Notes: generated by a model not told the origin, from the letters alone. A stretch of 58,417 nt of DNA from Planococcus salinus (GCF_003719725.1 NZ_RIAX01000014.1:1-58417), one strand, 5' to 3'. Positions 15,920-24,625 are shown, numbered from the stretch's first letter. Numbers and translations are program-made.

Positions 15920-16846
15920 CTAGATGTAAGGAATCGCTTCCCGAAGTGCCAAATAATCCGTTTTGACTTGGTCAGAAGGACGGAAAGCGTGATTATCGCG
16001 TTCTTTTTCTTCACTTCTGCCGTCCTGTGCTGGAGTATCCTCATTTTGTTCGCGTGCTTGCATAATCTCTTCGAACGTCAGCGGGTTCGGCTCGGGCAAC
16101 TCCTCACGCGCTACTTCCCAAGCATCTTGATAAATAGTGAAAAAAGCGTTGGCCATGGCCCGGTATCCTTCGATATTTGGATGAACATCGGCTGGATTCG
16201 GCAACTTATCGACTGCATCATACCCGAAAAAACTGTCCACTGGAACAAAATGGACCCCTGCTTTGTCAGCCGTCCGCTCTAAAATTTCATTCAGTAAATC
16301 AAGCTGCTCAGCTATTCCCGCTTTTTGGCTTACCCGCATATGCGGGTAAGCAAAGTAATACCCCATGACATAAATGTCGGCACAGGGAGCCCGTTCTTTC
16401 AATTCCTGTAAGATAGCTTCCATATTGGAACGTGCCTGGTCCAAAGCAAAATTCACTTGTATTTGATTGAATGCCAGTGAACCCTGCATTGGATCCGTCT
16501 GCACCAATCGCAACAAATCATTCGCTCCGGCTGATACTGTGATGATATTTGCCGCCGTTAATAGCTCCTGTGCTTCTTCAGACTTCACCCGTTCCAATAC
16601 ATCTTCAGTCGTGAAGCCGGGAAACGCCAAATCTTTTGTGTAAAATGCCAGCGGTTGGTTTCGCATCAATTCCTGAGCGATCAAATCGACATAGCCCGTG
16701 TCAATTTCAGAAGCAGGTGTCTGTCCGGCTGCGAGCGAATCGCCAAGTCCCACATATGCAGCAGGCGCTTTCACTTCAGCATGTGCCGATATGGCAATCC
16801 CGCTCATAAACAGGGCGGTCAAAGCTGCGAGCCAATATCTTCTCAA
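15920..16846 (-). CDS. secreted SGNH/GDSL-type lipase/esterase
   Basis: About 308 residues. An N-terminal signal peptide (RRYWLAALTALFMSGIAI, likely cut after AHA) is followed by the SGNH blocks: GLGDSLAAGQ (Ser nucleophile), a Gly in the PGFTTED region, SAGANDLL (Asn) and the Asp/His of DVHPNIEGY. It would hydrolyse esters outside the cell. The last 60 residues are a charged, probably disordered tail beyond the usual fold. A TTG at 16846 is preferred because AGAGGTGAGGGGA lies just ahead; a GTG at 16855 is the alternative. It follows the M29 gene by 12 bases, in one unit with it and the helicase gene. Confidence 0.85.
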   Translation of the reverse strand: MRRYWLAALTALFMSGIAISAHAEVKAPAAYVGLGDSLAAGQTPASEIDTGYVDLIAQELMRNQPLAFYTKDLAFPGFTTEDVLERVKSEEAQELLTAANIITVSAGANDLLRLVQTDPMQGSLAFNQIQVNFALDQARSNMEAILQELKERAPCADIYVMGYYFAYPHMRVSQKAGIAEQLDLLNEILERTADKAGVHFVPVDSFFGYDAVDKLPNPADVHPNIEGYRAMANAFFTIYQDAWEVAREELPEPNPLTFEEIMQAREQNEDTPAQDGRSEEKERDNHAFRPSDQVKTDYLALREAIPYI

Positions 16847-16858
16847 TCCCCTCACCTC

Positions 16859-18088
16859 TTACTGTGCCCAATTTCCTTTCCTGAAAATCGGTTCTTTTGT
16901 TCCGTCCCGGCGGATTCCATCAATATCCATTGCGCTGCTTCCAATCATGAAATCTTCATGAATGATGGAAGTATTCAAGCCAAGTGTCTCCAGTTCCGTT
17001 CGCTCCAAATCACGCGCCCCTCTGTAACAAGTGGGGTAAGCGTCTCCAATAGCCAAATGATTCGATGCATTTTCGTCGAATAGTGTATTAAAAAACAGAA
17101 TTCCGGTTTCGGAAATTGGCGATTGTTGCGGCACTAATGCCACTTCCCCTAAATAACAGGCTCCGTTGTCAGAAGCAATCATTTCATCCAGCAAATCCTG
17201 CCCAGTTCCAGCTTCCGCTTTGACGATTTTTCCTTTTTCGAATGTCAGCGTGAAGTCATCAATGATATTTCCTTGGTACACCAGTGGCTTTGTGTTCCGC
17301 ACATAACCGTCCACTCCTCTTTTCACAGGAACTGTGTAAACTTCTTCCGTCGGCATATTGGCAATGAAGTGAACGCCTTCAGGAGTTTTGGAAGCTCCTG
17401 TCAGCCAAATATGAGGTTCTGGAAGAGTAATGGTCAAATCCGTTCCTGGCGCAGTGTAATGCAATTTTTCATATTTCTTGTCATTCAATAAGGCGGCACG
17501 GTGCTCAAGTGCCTCGATGTGAGCTTTCCAGTGCTCCACGGCATTGCGATCGCCTATTCGAACAGTCTTGAAGATGGCGTTCCATAAGGCGGCAATCTGC
17601 TGTTCTTCAGGAAGATCAGGAAAGACTTTTTTGGCCCATTTTTCAGAAGGCACAGCGACAATCGACCAGGCCACTTTGTCCGTCCCTACTGCTTGACGAT
17701 ACCGTTCCAATGCTTTTCCCGCTGCTTTTTGATGGTCAGACAATCGTTTTGAAGAAACGCCTGTCAGTAAGTCCGGATCTTCTGCGTCAATCCATAAAAA
17801 TGCACCCCCGGCCTCAATGATTTCATCGCGCTGAACAACAACCCACTTCGGAAACTCCTGAAAAGCTTCATCCGGTGCCAGATCGAAGTGAAGCCGGGTC
17901 TGAATTGGATCTTCGTAATTGACATATACACGTTTGGCTCCCGCTTCATACGCTTTCCTTACGACAAGGCGTGTAAAGTCGATGGCATCCGTAGTGGTAT
18001 TGATCATGACCGGTTGTCCAGGCTGGAGATTCAGTCCGACCTGCACAGTAAGCTCAGCGTACTGCTCCAACTTTTCTTCAAACGTCAT
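16859..18088 (-). CDS. aminopeptidase, M29 family (second copy)
   Basis: 409 residues with the same motifs as the protein at 4899-6131: PTEEVYTVP, GEVALVPQQSPI, LFDENASNHLAIG and IIHEDFMIGS. The His in VPHQS of the first copy is Gln here, while the metal-site Glu, His and Asp residues remain. It should be an active cytosolic two-metal aminopeptidase. The ATG at 18088 overlaps the helicase stop by 4 bases, so it is translationally coupled in a helicase-peptidase-SGNH unit. The two copies are clear paralogues, alignable end to end by eye. Confidence 0.92.
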   Translation of the reverse strand: MTFEEKLEQYAELTVQVGLNLQPGQPVMINTTTDAIDFTRLVVRKAYEAGAKRVYVNYEDPIQTRLHFDLAPDEAFQEFPKWVVVQRDEIIEAGGAFLWIDAEDPDLLTGVSSKRLSDHQKAAGKALERYRQAVGTDKVAWSIVAVPSEKWAKKVFPDLPEEQQIAALWNAIFKTVRIGDRNAVEHWKAHIEALEHRAALLNDKKYEKLHYTAPGTDLTITLPEPHIWLTGASKTPEGVHFIANMPTEEVYTVPVKRGVDGYVRNTKPLVYQGNIIDDFTLTFEKGKIVKAEAGTGQDLLDEMIASDNGACYLGEVALVPQQSPISETGILFFNTLFDENASNHLAIGDAYPTCYRGARDLERTELETLGLNTSIIHEDFMIGSSAMDIDGIRRDGTKEPIFRKGNWAQ

Positions 18089-19245
18089 TTCCGGTTCCCC
18101 TTTGCAGCAACGGTTTTACTCGAACCTTCAACCAACTTGCCTCCATGTATTATTTTCTGGACAGGCTTGGAAGGCAATTGTTTTGAAAGTTTTTTGTAAT
18201 GACGTTCATCGGCATATGCCAGTAAAGTGAGCACTTCTCCATCAGCCCCCGCACGTCCTGTCCGTCCAGAGCGATGCAAGTATTGTTCGGCTGTTTGAGG
18301 CACATCAACATGGATGACATGCGTCACTGCGTCGATGTCCAATCCACGCGCAGCCACTTCCGTCGCAATCAAGACAGCGACTTCCCCTTTTCTGAACAAA
18401 TCGAGCGCTTTTTTGCGTTCATCTTTTTTCATTTCAGAATGCAATGCCACGATTTTGGCATCACGGAATTTAAGTTTGTTTTCCTTCATCAGTAATTGAT
18501 CCAGGTTGTTAACGAATGCCAGCGCCTTTACTCCTTCGATGTGGGAAATCCGCCGCAGCATATCTGTCTTGTCCCGCTCATCGACTTTTACGAACGAGTG
18601 CGTAACTTTTCCTTGGGCCGGCATATCCTCTGCAGTTACACGAAGACGCGTCGGATGCTGCATCAAACGATCAGCCACCAGTTCCACTTCTTCTGTAATG
18701 GTGGCTGATACCAGCACCAATTGACGGTCGTGCTGAGTTTTTTCAATCAGGTTCTTCATGACATTGCGATGTTCCCTTGCCATCAATTGATCGCCTTCAT
18801 CCAATACCAGCATGCGAATTTCATGCATTTTCAATTTCTTGCTTTTCACCAATTCGTTTAAACGCCCGGGCGTCCCTACGACGATGGTCGGTTTCTTTTT
18901 CAACTTTTCAAGTTGGCGCTGCATATTGGCTCCGCCGATCAATTGTGTAACGGTAACAGCTGTTCCTTCTGTCCATTCACGGAGTACGTTGACAATTTGC
19001 ATCGACAATTCCTGTGATGGTGCAACGATCATAGCCTGTGTCGCCGGCTTTTCGGGGTTGACGCGCTGCAGAATCGGCAGCACATAAGCCAGTGTTTTGC
19101 CCGAACCTGTCGGGGATTCAGCTACAATGTCGTTTCCTGCCAGCATTTCCGGCACCATTTGTTCCTGGATCGGCATTGCTGCTTCAAAACCGGCGTTTTT
19201 CCATTTTTCCTGCCAGATCGGGCTTAATTCATTTATAAAAGTCAT
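18085..19245 (-). CDS. DEAD-box family RNA helicase, YfmL-like
   Basis: 386 residues, the two RecA domains with only a short basic tail. Motifs in order: AESPTGSGKT (I), APSQEL (Ia), GTPGR (Ib), LDEGDQL (II), VSATI (III), ARGLDI (V) and HRSGRTGRAG (VI). Motif II reads DEGD instead of DEAD; B. subtilis YfmL also departs from DEAD in this position. YfmL-type helicases act in ribosome assembly at low temperature. It is the first gene of a three-gene minus-strand unit, with GGTGGAATAGAC before the ATG. Confidence 0.9.
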   Translation of the reverse strand: MTFINELSPIWQEKWKNAGFEAAMPIQEQMVPEMLAGNDIVAESPTGSGKTLAYVLPILQRVNPEKPATQAMIVAPSQELSMQIVNVLREWTEGTAVTVTQLIGGANMQRQLEKLKKKPTIVVGTPGRLNELVKSKKLKMHEIRMLVLDEGDQLMAREHRNVMKNLIEKTQHDRQLVLVSATITEEVELVADRLMQHPTRLRVTAEDMPAQGKVTHSFVKVDERDKTDMLRRISHIEGVKALAFVNNLDQLLMKENKLKFRDAKIVALHSEMKKDERKKALDLFRKGEVAVLIATEVAARGLDIDAVTHVIHVDVPQTAEQYLHRSGRTGRAGADGEVLTLLAYADERHYKKLSKQLPSKPVQKIIHGGKLVEGSSKTVAAKGNRK

Positions 19246-19313
19246 GTCTATTCCACCTTCTTTTCGATGCTTTTAGTGTACCATATTCAGCGCCTGCCCG
19301 CTTTTTTGGAGCT

Positions 19314-19342
19314 AAAAAAGCTGACCCGGGAAACAGGTCAGC
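19314..19342 (-). terminator. intrinsic terminator of the MFS gene
   Basis: On the minus strand GCTGACC pairs with GGTCAGC around a 9-base loop and is followed by TTTTTT. Confidence 0.83.
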
Positions 19343-19404
19343 CTCGTGCTTTTTTCATGTTACGATGCAATTGAAATGAAGCATCCCCATGGAGAAGTTT
19401 CTCT

Positions 19405-20877
19405 TTATGATTCGGTTACCTCTTTTTGTCTGTAGACAACCTCTTTCTCCGTTTCCGTCACTTCCCTTACCGGTTTCTTGATGAACAAAGACAGGACCAG
19501 TGCCAGAAGTGCGATGAATGTGGAAACAAAAAACGAAAAATTGATGCCTTCGAGCATCGCCGCATTCACAATGCTTTCAGGTGCTGCACCGCTTGCAGCA
19601 AGTTCTCTTCCCGCCGACTCTGTCCGCGTGTTCATGATCGTAATCAGAAATGCTGAACCGATGGCGCCGGAGACTTGCTGAAGGGTGTTGTTGACAGCTG
19701 TACCATGCGGGTAGGATTTCATCGGCAGCGTATTCAAGCCGTTCGTCATGACCGGCATCATTACCATTGAAATACCGAACATCCGCGCTGTATAGATGGC
19801 CATGATGTTAAAATAGCTGGTATCCATCGACAATTGGCTGAACAGGTAAGTGGTGATGACAACCAGCGACAAGCCCGGTATCGCCAGCACCTTGGCACCA
19901 AAACGGTCAAACAGACGGCCTGTGACCGGTGACATGAACCCCATGACGAGTGCACCGGGCAACATCAATAAGCCCGAACCGATCGGTGAAATGCCTTTAA
20001 TGGTTTGGACATAAATCGGCATCAGAATCATCGCCGAAAACATGGCCATCGATAACACGACTGAAATGACAGAAGACAATGCGAACATCGGATATTTATA
20101 AATCCGGAATTCAAGCAATGGTTCTTTCAGCTTTAATTGGCGTAAAACGAAGAGCGTCAATGACACGATTCCAATGATAATCGTTCCATACACATACGGA
20201 TTGCCCCAACCCATCGTTCCGGCAGAACTGAAACCGTATAAGATCCCACCAAAACCCAGACTGGATAATACTAATGAAAATTTATCCAGTGACAATTCCC
20301 TGTTTTGGAAAGTCAGGTTTTTCAGTTTGAAGATTCCAAGACCAAGCGGGATCAATGCAATGGGCAATACGATAAAGAACAAAATACGCCACGAGTAATG
20401 TTCAACAATAAATCCCGACAGCGTCGGACCGATTGCCGGAGCCACGACCATAACAAGCCCGAAAACTCCCATCGCCTGTCCGCGTTTTTCGATTGGAAAA
20501 GCTGCGAGCATGACATTCATCAGTAACGGCATCATCAATGCCGATCCTGATGCCTGAATCATTCTCCCTGCCAGCAGCACTTCGAAAACAGGAGCTACGC
20601 CTGCCAGCAATGTACCGAAAGAAAACAGCGACATCGCCACGATGAAAATGGCGCGATTTGAATACCGCTGTATAAAATAAGCGCTGGCAGGTATGAGAAT
20701 TCCGTTCACCAGCATATACCCGGTGACCAGCCATTGTGCAGTCGGAGCCTCGATCTTCAGGTCGGCCATAATTTCCGGCAATGCTATGTTCAATAAGGTC
20801 TGATTGAAAATCGCCACAAATGCTCCAGTGAATAAAATTGCTATAATGCCATAAGGCGGTTTTTTCTGTTCTGTCAT
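19405..20877 (-). CDS. MFS drug exporter, DHA2 (EmrB/QacA) family
   Basis: 490 residues with 14 predicted membrane helices, the DHA2 number. Helix 1 is followed by QTLLNIALPEIMADL, and motif C appears in helix 5 as GLVMVVAPAIGPTLSGFI; both are typical of proton-coupled multidrug exporters. Substrates cannot be inferred. It is divergent from a TetR-family gene whose product is the obvious candidate regulator. CGGAGGAATAACAAG precedes the ATG, and a sigma-A promoter faces the gene in the shared 176-base intergenic region. Confidence 0.9.
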   Translation of the reverse strand: MTEQKKPPYGIIAILFTGAFVAIFNQTLLNIALPEIMADLKIEAPTAQWLVTGYMLVNGILIPASAYFIQRYSNRAIFIVAMSLFSFGTLLAGVAPVFEVLLAGRMIQASGSALMMPLLMNVMLAAFPIEKRGQAMGVFGLVMVVAPAIGPTLSGFIVEHYSWRILFFIVLPIALIPLGLGIFKLKNLTFQNRELSLDKFSLVLSSLGFGGILYGFSSAGTMGWGNPYVYGTIIIGIVSLTLFVLRQLKLKEPLLEFRIYKYPMFALSSVISVVLSMAMFSAMILMPIYVQTIKGISPIGSGLLMLPGALVMGFMSPVTGRLFDRFGAKVLAIPGLSLVVITTYLFSQLSMDTSYFNIMAIYTARMFGISMVMMPVMTNGLNTLPMKSYPHGTAVNNTLQQVSGAIGSAFLITIMNTRTESAGRELAASGAAPESIVNAAMLEGINFSFFVSTFIALLALVLSLFIKKPVREVTETEKEVVYRQKEVTES

Positions 20878-20936
20878 TCTTGTTATTCCTCCGTATGTTT
20901 CCTTGAATATTTACTTATTTATTTCTCCATTTCATT

Positions 20937-20965
20937 ATTCTATACCGGCTGTTCATTATTATCAA
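20937..20965 (-). promoter_or_regulatory. promoter of the MFS gene
   Basis: Minus-strand TTGATA (20960-20965), 17-base spacer, TAGAAT (20937-20942). It lies back to back with the tetR promoter, 27 bases apart. Confidence 0.55.
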
Positions 20966-20992
20966 TATTTTTGTACTCTAATTCCAAAAACA

Positions 20993-21021
20993 TTGATTTA
21001 AAAGCGTTTACAAGTTAATAT
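20993..21021 (+). promoter_or_regulatory. promoter of the tetR-type gene
   Basis: TTGATT (20993-20998), 17-base spacer, TAATAT (21016-21021). Confidence 0.62.
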
Positions 21022-21029
21022 ATAAATAG

Positions 21030-21038
21030 ACTGACAGT
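21030..21038. promoter_or_regulatory. possible TetR-family operator
   Basis: ACTGACAGT is a perfect 9-base odd palindrome between the -10 box and the ribosome site of the regulator gene, a standard place for autorepression. Short length makes this tentative. Confidence 0.3.
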
Positions 21039-21053
21039 ATAAAGGTGATGAAA

Positions 21054-21923
21054 ATGAACCCCAAAAAACAAAAAATCATCAATGCCGCATATGCATTGTT
21101 CATAAGCAAAGGCTACAATGCCTCTTCCATTCAGGACATCCTGGACGAAGCGGGCGTTTCCAAAGGCACTTTCTATAATTATTTTGCCTCCAAAACCGAA
21201 TGCCTGATCGCCATCATGGAATCCATCGGCAGTGAAATCCGCCAAAAACGGATGGCCGCAGCTTTGGGCAAACCTGTCGATGATCTGGATGTGCTGGCTG
21301 AACAGCTGTGCATCCGCATCCGGCTGAACCGTGAAAAAAACCTTTTCGCCTTATATGAAAGTATTTTCTACTCACAGGATGAAGAACTGAAGAAGTATGC
21401 AAAAGATACGTATGTAACTGAATTGAATTGGATTTCTTCACGGATCGTCGACGTCTTCGGAAAAGAAGCGGAAGCTTTTGCGCTGGAAAACGCGGCAATT
21501 GTACATGGTTCCATCCAGCAGCTGAATCATATTTGGAAACTCTCCTCCACCGATGACCTGCCCACAAAGGAATTGGCTGCATTCGTAATCAGGCGCTTAA
21601 AGACGGCTGTCACGCATCAGATTGAAACCGGTGATGCTTTTATCCGTCAAAAGCAGCTGCCGGTTGACAGACCTGCAGAGACCATATCAGCGGAAACCTT
21701 AAGCTCAAAACTGAAGACTTATGCTGAAACAAGTGGCGATAACGAAAGCGTCCAACAGCTCACCCGTTTCTTATCAGAAGAAATCAGCGGGGAAAACCCA
21801 CGGAAAGCGCTGGTGGAAAGTGTGCTGTCCAGTTTGGCAACCCACAGTTCAAGCGAACCTGAACTGTCTGCACTGCTGGAAAGCGTGTGGCATTACTTGA
21901 ATGGATTGCAACAAAAAAGCTGA
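21054..21923 (+). CDS. TetR/AcrR family transcriptional regulator
   Basis: 289 residues from the ATG at 21054 (AAAGG eight bases before; GTG 21045 and ATG 21048 are too close to it). Residues 1-50 are a TetR helix-turn-helix: IINAAYALFISKGYNASSIQDIL, then GVSKGTFYNYFASK. The C-terminal domain is about 90 residues longer than a typical TetR. Such regulators usually repress a divergent pump and release on ligand binding, so the adjacent DHA2 exporter is the likely target. Two promoters lie back to back between the genes. Confidence 0.9.
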   Translation: MNPKKQKIINAAYALFISKGYNASSIQDILDEAGVSKGTFYNYFASKTECLIAIMESIGSEIRQKRMAAALGKPVDDLDVLAEQLCIRIRLNREKNLFALYESIFYSQDEELKKYAKDTYVTELNWISSRIVDVFGKEAEAFALENAAIVHGSIQQLNHIWKLSSTDDLPTKELAAFVIRRLKTAVTHQIETGDAFIRQKQLPVDRPAETISAETLSSKLKTYAETSGDNESVQQLTRFLSEEISGENPRKALVESVLSSLATHSSSEPELSALLESVWHYLNGLQQKS

Positions 21924-21947
21924 GCCTGTAAACGGCTCAGCTTTTTT
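21913..21947. terminator. bidirectional terminator overlapping the tetR stop
   Basis: A 14-bp perfect stem AAAAAAGCTGAGCC (21913-21926) / GGCTCAGCTTTTTT (21934-21947) with a 7-base loop. It contains the stop codon of the regulator (21921-21923) and touches the stop of the converging amidase gene. Confidence 0.92.
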
Positions 21948-23397
21948 ATGGTTTTCGTCTGCCTTTTGTAGCTTGTTCAAATGCGTAGGCGTATTCAATC
22001 AATTTCGGTTCCCCAAACGCCTGCCCGCTGAATGTTATTCCAAACGGCTCATTGGTTTCCGAAAAATCATACGGCACAGTAATGGATGGAAATCCGGCGG
22101 CGGCTCCGACATTACAGCCAAAATCCTGTGGCAGCACAAATACGTCAGCGCCCACTTCTTTCAATGTGGCATGAATTCCCTGTTCGGCAGCCAGAAAACG
22201 GTTTCGCTCAAGTGCTTCGATATATTCCCGCTCCGTCAAATTTCCAGTCAGACGATTTGCCTGCTCCAACAGATTCTGCCCAAACTTCAACATGTCCTCT
22301 GAATTCTCATTGTTGAAGGCAATTACGTCAGCCAACGAACGGATCGGATTGGTGGCATCTGTCTCAGCCAGATAAGCATTGAGGTCTGCTTTGAATTCAT
22401 GCAGTAAAACCGAAAACCCCAAATCTTCCTGGTCAGAACCGAGCGACACCGCATCCAGAATTTCCGCTCCGCATTTTCCCAGATCCTCCAGTGCCTTTTC
22501 AAAAAGCGTCAACTGCTCATCACGGATGCTCCCTTGGATCAACTCCCGGGGCACTGCCAGCTTTACTCCCTGGAGACCGTTTTCTTTCAAATGTTCTTTC
22601 CAATCATAGCCTTCAAAAGGTTCAGCAAAAGCCGTAATGGCATCTTCGGAATCTGTGCCGACCAAGGCAGCGAAAACTGTAACCGCGTCTTCCACGGTGC
22701 GGCCCAGCGGCCCGGCCGTGTCTTGCGTATGCGCCAGTGGAATGATTCCCTGACGGCTGATCATGCCAACAGTCGGTTTTATGCCAACGAGACTGTTCTG
22801 CGCAGCTGGATTGATGATGGAACCCGACGTCTCTGTCCCAACTGCGGCAGCCGCCAAATTCGACGCAACTCCTGCTGCCGAGCCCGAGCTTGATCCCCCA
22901 ACGTCAAAGGGACCATACGGATTTTTTACCAACCCGCCTCTTGAGCTGTAGCCGTTGGTCATTTTATCCGACATGAAGTTGGCCCATTCGGTCATGTTCG
23001 TCTTTCCCAAAATGACAGCTCCCGCTTGGCGCAGTCTGTCAATAACTTTGGCGTCCTGCCGGGCATAATGATCTTTTAAAGCAAGGGAGCCAGCACTGGT
23101 ATGCATCCGGTCTGCCGTGTTCATATTGTCTTTCACCAGGAGCGGAATGCCATGAAGTTCAGAACGCGGCCCTTTATGGCGTCTTTCAAAATCAAGCGCC
23201 TGAGCAGTCAACAAAGCATCCGGATTGATTTCCAAAACCGCGTTTGTATTTTTGTCGCGCAAGGAAATGTTTTCTTTGTACATTAAGACGAGCTCTTCAG
23301 AAGTGATATGCCCTTCTGTCAACTCCTTTTGCAGTTCGGCAATCGTCATTTCATCCAGGCGATCACGCCGATACTCCTCCAGTTTTTTCTGGTGCAT
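21946..23397 (-). CDS. amidase signature family enzyme
   Basis: 483 residues from the ATG at 23397 (CTGGAGGAATTTCG ahead; 12 codons more are open upstream). The Ser-cisSer-Lys triad is evident: VKDNMNTAD (Lys), GGSSSGSAAGVA (cis-Ser) and GTETSGSI (nucleophile). It is related to GatA but has no GatB/GatC neighbours, and a true gatA lies at 33121-34590, so it is a stand-alone amide hydrolase of unknown substrate. An N-terminal helical region of 60 residues precedes the catalytic core. An FbpA-like small gene lies upstream, separated by its own terminator. Confidence 0.9.
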   Translation of the reverse strand: MHQKKLEEYRRDRLDEMTIAELQKELTEGHITSEELVLMYKENISLRDKNTNAVLEINPDALLTAQALDFERRHKGPRSELHGIPLLVKDNMNTADRMHTSAGSLALKDHYARQDAKVIDRLRQAGAVILGKTNMTEWANFMSDKMTNGYSSRGGLVKNPYGPFDVGGSSSGSAAGVASNLAAAAVGTETSGSIINPAAQNSLVGIKPTVGMISRQGIIPLAHTQDTAGPLGRTVEDAVTVFAALVGTDSEDAITAFAEPFEGYDWKEHLKENGLQGVKLAVPRELIQGSIRDEQLTLFEKALEDLGKCGAEILDAVSLGSDQEDLGFSVLLHEFKADLNAYLAETDATNPIRSLADVIAFNNENSEDMLKFGQNLLEQANRLTGNLTEREYIEALERNRFLAAEQGIHATLKEVGADVFVLPQDFGCNVGAAAGFPSITVPYDFSETNEPFGITFSGQAFGEPKLIEYAYAFEQATKGRRKP

Positions 23398-23434
23398 CGA
23401 AATTCCTCCAGTTTCATAGTCAGGTGATATCATT

Positions 23435-23458
23435 GAAAAAAGCCGGAATAACCGGCTT
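23435..23458 (-). terminator. intrinsic terminator of the FbpA-like gene
   Basis: Minus-strand AAGCCGG / CCGGCTT with a five-base loop then TTTTTC; the stop codon is at the foot of the left arm. Confidence 0.8.
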
Positions 23459-23606
23459 AATTTTTTTCCGTATATGTTTTCATCAATTCATATAGCGACG
23501 TTTCGTATAATTGCTTGCCATTTATCTTGAAGACATTTTGCTCCACCAGTTCTTCGATGACGTTCATTCGTTTGTCTTCAAATTTCGACTCAGGTATTTG
23601 TTCCAT
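23457..23606 (-). CDS. 49-residue FbpA-like (Fur-regulated basic protein A family) protein
   Basis: An open frame of 49 codons: AAGGAGAG precedes the ATG and a terminator follows the stop directly. The segment VIEELVEQNVFKINGKQLYETSLYELMKTY fits the pattern of the FbpA small-protein family (LI..G.FK..GRQLYELTL.EL...Y). In B. subtilis FbpA is Fur-controlled and helps in the iron-sparing response; members without iron control also exist. No clear Fur box is visible upstream, so the iron link is not supported here. It lies between the potassium channel and amidase genes on the same strand. Confidence 0.7.
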   Translation of the reverse strand: MEQIPESKFEDKRMNVIEELVEQNVFKINGKQLYETSLYELMKTYTEKN

Positions 23607-23726
23607 GATGTTCCGTCTCTCCTTGTTGATGTTCTCTCTTTTCTTTACCCCCCCTTTTGTTCTTATGAAACATGAATGTATGTTTCGAATAATCTTTCTT
23701 TTTCAGTCATTCACAAGCAACTCCGC

Positions 23727-24491
23727 TTACTTCAGAATTGAGCCGACCGCAAGCTTGGCGATCGTAGCGTCTGAAAGTATGAAGTTGTCGACTTGGATAT
23801 GCTTGAAGTTCTGCACATGTTCTTCGCGTTCAACTTCTACTGTAATATGAACATTTGGTGCCATCCTCTCCACTGTGGTGGCGATGATCAGCGATTTCCC
23901 ATCCGTCAGCATCTGATCATGGATGCCATCATCGGCAAAAATCAATACAGCTTTGCATTTCAGGATATTGGCCTTTGTCAGCACTTTGTCATCTGTGGCA
24001 TCTCCTTTTACATAATGGATTCGGTCATCGACTATTTGGGTTTTCTCAATATTATCAATGATGACCACTTCCACATTTTCGTCTTTCGAGAAAATTTCTT
24101 TTATTGCATTGATGGCTTTATGCGACCAGTCGATAATGATGATATGATCTTTTCCCTCGTACACCAAATCACCTCTTTCCCGATGTTTTCTGAACAGCCC
24201 AATACTGTCAAACGCCTTTCCGATTAAGCTCGCAATCAAGCCAATACCAAAACCGTACAGAACAATCATTGTATATAATTTGCCGCCCAACGTCTGAGGC
24301 ACGACATCGCCAAATCCAACGGACAGGACAGCCGTCGTCGTATACCATAAAGCAGTCAACACGTCGGGGAACGTTTCAGGCTCAATCCATGGCAGCACCA
24401 AGGCGCTGAGTATAAGCAAAACGATTGTCGAGATGCCCAATGCCATCCAGGAGAGCTTGGTTACTCTAAAAAAGAACCTTCTGACCCACAC
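23727..24491 (-). CDS. yugO: potassium channel protein with TrkA-N (RCK) domain, YugO-like
   Basis: 254 residues. Two membrane helices (residues 14-36 and 70-92) enclose a pore loop with selectivity filter TAVLSVGFGDVVP. A cytosolic Rossmann RCK domain follows (HIIIIDWSHKAINAI, DATDDKVLTKANI). This is the MthK/YugO layout; four subunits form the pore and RCK domains gate it by ligand. YugO in B. subtilis carries the potassium signal in biofilms. The start is a GTG at 24491 after AAGGGGGAG. A 7-bp dyad lies 36 bases upstream. Confidence 0.9.
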   Translation of the reverse strand: MWVRRFFFRVTKLSWMALGISTIVLLILSALVLPWIEPETFPDVLTALWYTTTAVLSVGFGDVVPQTLGGKLYTMIVLYGFGIGLIASLIGKAFDSIGLFRKHRERGDLVYEGKDHIIIIDWSHKAINAIKEIFSKDENVEVVIIDNIEKTQIVDDRIHYVKGDATDDKVLTKANILKCKAVLIFADDGIHDQMLTDGKSLIIATTVERMAPNVHITVEVEREEHVQNFKHIQVDNFILSDATIAKLAVGSILK

Positions 24492-24526
24492 GCCATACTC
24501 CCCCTTCCTTTTTTTCGATGTATCGG

Positions 24527-24546
24527 TATCTAGCTAATTCTAGATA
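24527..24546. promoter_or_regulatory. dyad upstream of the potassium channel gene
   Basis: TATCTAG (24527-24533) and CTAGATA (24540-24546) are perfect inverted arms around CTAATT. It lies between the rlmCD terminator and the channel start; a regulator site is possible. Confidence 0.3.
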
Positions 24547-24570
24547 ATCGGAATTATTCCCTTCTTATCT

Positions 24571-24607
24571 CAAAAGAAAACCGATAAGCAGCCAGTGCTT
24601 ATCGGTT
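24571..24607 (-). terminator. intrinsic terminator of rlmCD
   Basis: AACCGATAAGC and GCTTATCGGTT (11 bp) around a 7-base loop, followed on the minus strand by TTCTTTTG. Confidence 0.87.
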
Positions 24608-24625
24608 CTTTTGTTCCGTATTATT

